A stretch of DNA of 6,097 nt from Pseudomonadota bacterium (GTDB taxonomy: Bacteria > Pseudomonadota > Gammaproteobacteria > Steroidobacterales > Steroidobacteraceae). The stretch covers positions 1-6,097 of the forward strand of contig JAJZLX010000012.1 of the NCBI GenBank assembly GCA_021850555.1. Direction: 5' to 3'. This document shows, one piece after another, positions 5,962-6,097 of this stretch. The notes beneath the pieces were generated by a model that was not told the origin of the DNA, ran no database searches, and was given only the letters and a program-made list of their open reading frames with translations. The position numbers and the translations under genes were made by a program. Within the stretch, counting starts at the first letter, position 1. Every line of letters starts with the position of its first letter.

Positions 5962-6097
5962 TCAGACCATTTTCTTCCGCGATGCGATGCGCCCATCCTC
6001 CATCTCGATCACCTCATCGACCTCTGTGAGCAGACGATGATCGTGCGTCACGAGCAGCACCGCTGCGGCGTTTTCGCGCGAGATCCTTCGCAGCAGT
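5962..6097 (-). CDS. ABC transporter ATP-binding protein, C-terminal end only
   Basis: The last 44 residues of a protein whose start lies beyond the right edge. They read LLRRISRENAAAVLLVTHDH and continue through the switch (H-loop) histidine in VTHDH to EVIEMEDGRI, ending in SRKKMV and a TGA stop. VTHD followed by a short helix and a MEDGR-type strand is typical of ABC ATPases of the LolD/MacB/DevA export group. It would couple ATP hydrolysis to a membrane permease not visible here. It shares the strand of the metal operon but is separated from it by 239 bp containing a dedicated promoter, so any functional link to metal export is only suggested by position. Confidence 0.85.
   Translation of the reverse strand, partial: LLRRISRENAAAVLLVTHDHRLLTEVDEVIEMEDGRIASRKKMV

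Noticed and set aside
5742..5996. 84-codon minus-strand frame spanning the ABC gene end and the promoter
   Set aside because: It overlaps the real ABC reading frame and the operator, and the product has no recognisable features.

Overview
This is a GC-rich bacterial window whose codon usage and gene types fit a high-GC proteobacterium; a gammaproteobacterium is a guess from protein style. It holds the ends of two flanking genes and, between them, a compact heavy-metal (probably copper or another soft metal) handling operon on the minus strand.

Left (2-598, plus strand): the 3' part of a class I SAM-dependent methyltransferase whose start lies outside the window. It converges on the metal operon, with only 49 bp between the two stop codons. 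A hairpin overlaps the end of the last operon gene.

Centre (648-5722, minus strand, read right to left): (1) a 73-residue CopZ-like metallochaperone; (2) a 1226-residue protein in which a complete P1B-type metal ATPase is joined in frame to a complete 14-helix DHA2-type MFS transporter; (3) a CcdA/DsbD-type membrane thiol-electron carrier with a C-terminal cupredoxin-like domain. Genes 1 and 2 abut as TGA|GTG. Genes 2 and 3 overlap by four bases (ATGA), with a good Shine-Dalgarno inside the end of gene 2. This packing implies one transcript and translational coupling.

Right (5723-6097): a 239-bp intergenic region holds a textbook MerR-family promoter. It has TTGACA, a 19-bp spacer containing the perfect palindrome TGGAGTCGACTCCA, then TATCGT, all facing the metal operon. 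Its core matches what I remember of the E. coli zntA operator. A hairpin-forming leader follows. Beyond the promoter is the 3' end of an ABC-transporter ATPase gene, also on the minus strand. No MerR-type regulator gene is visible here.

Working model (inference): metal in the cytosol activates a MerR-type regulator encoded elsewhere. The chaperone passes Cu(I) or a similar ion to the ATPase for export. The MFS half may export metal, a metal complex or another solute. The CcdA half could carry reducing equivalents outward to the cysteines of its own periplasmic cupredoxin domain. The ATPase-MFS fusion is the most unusual feature. It could be a genuine bifunctional pump or the product of a small indel, because a one-base frame change in the linker would recreate a stop overlapping a GTG start.
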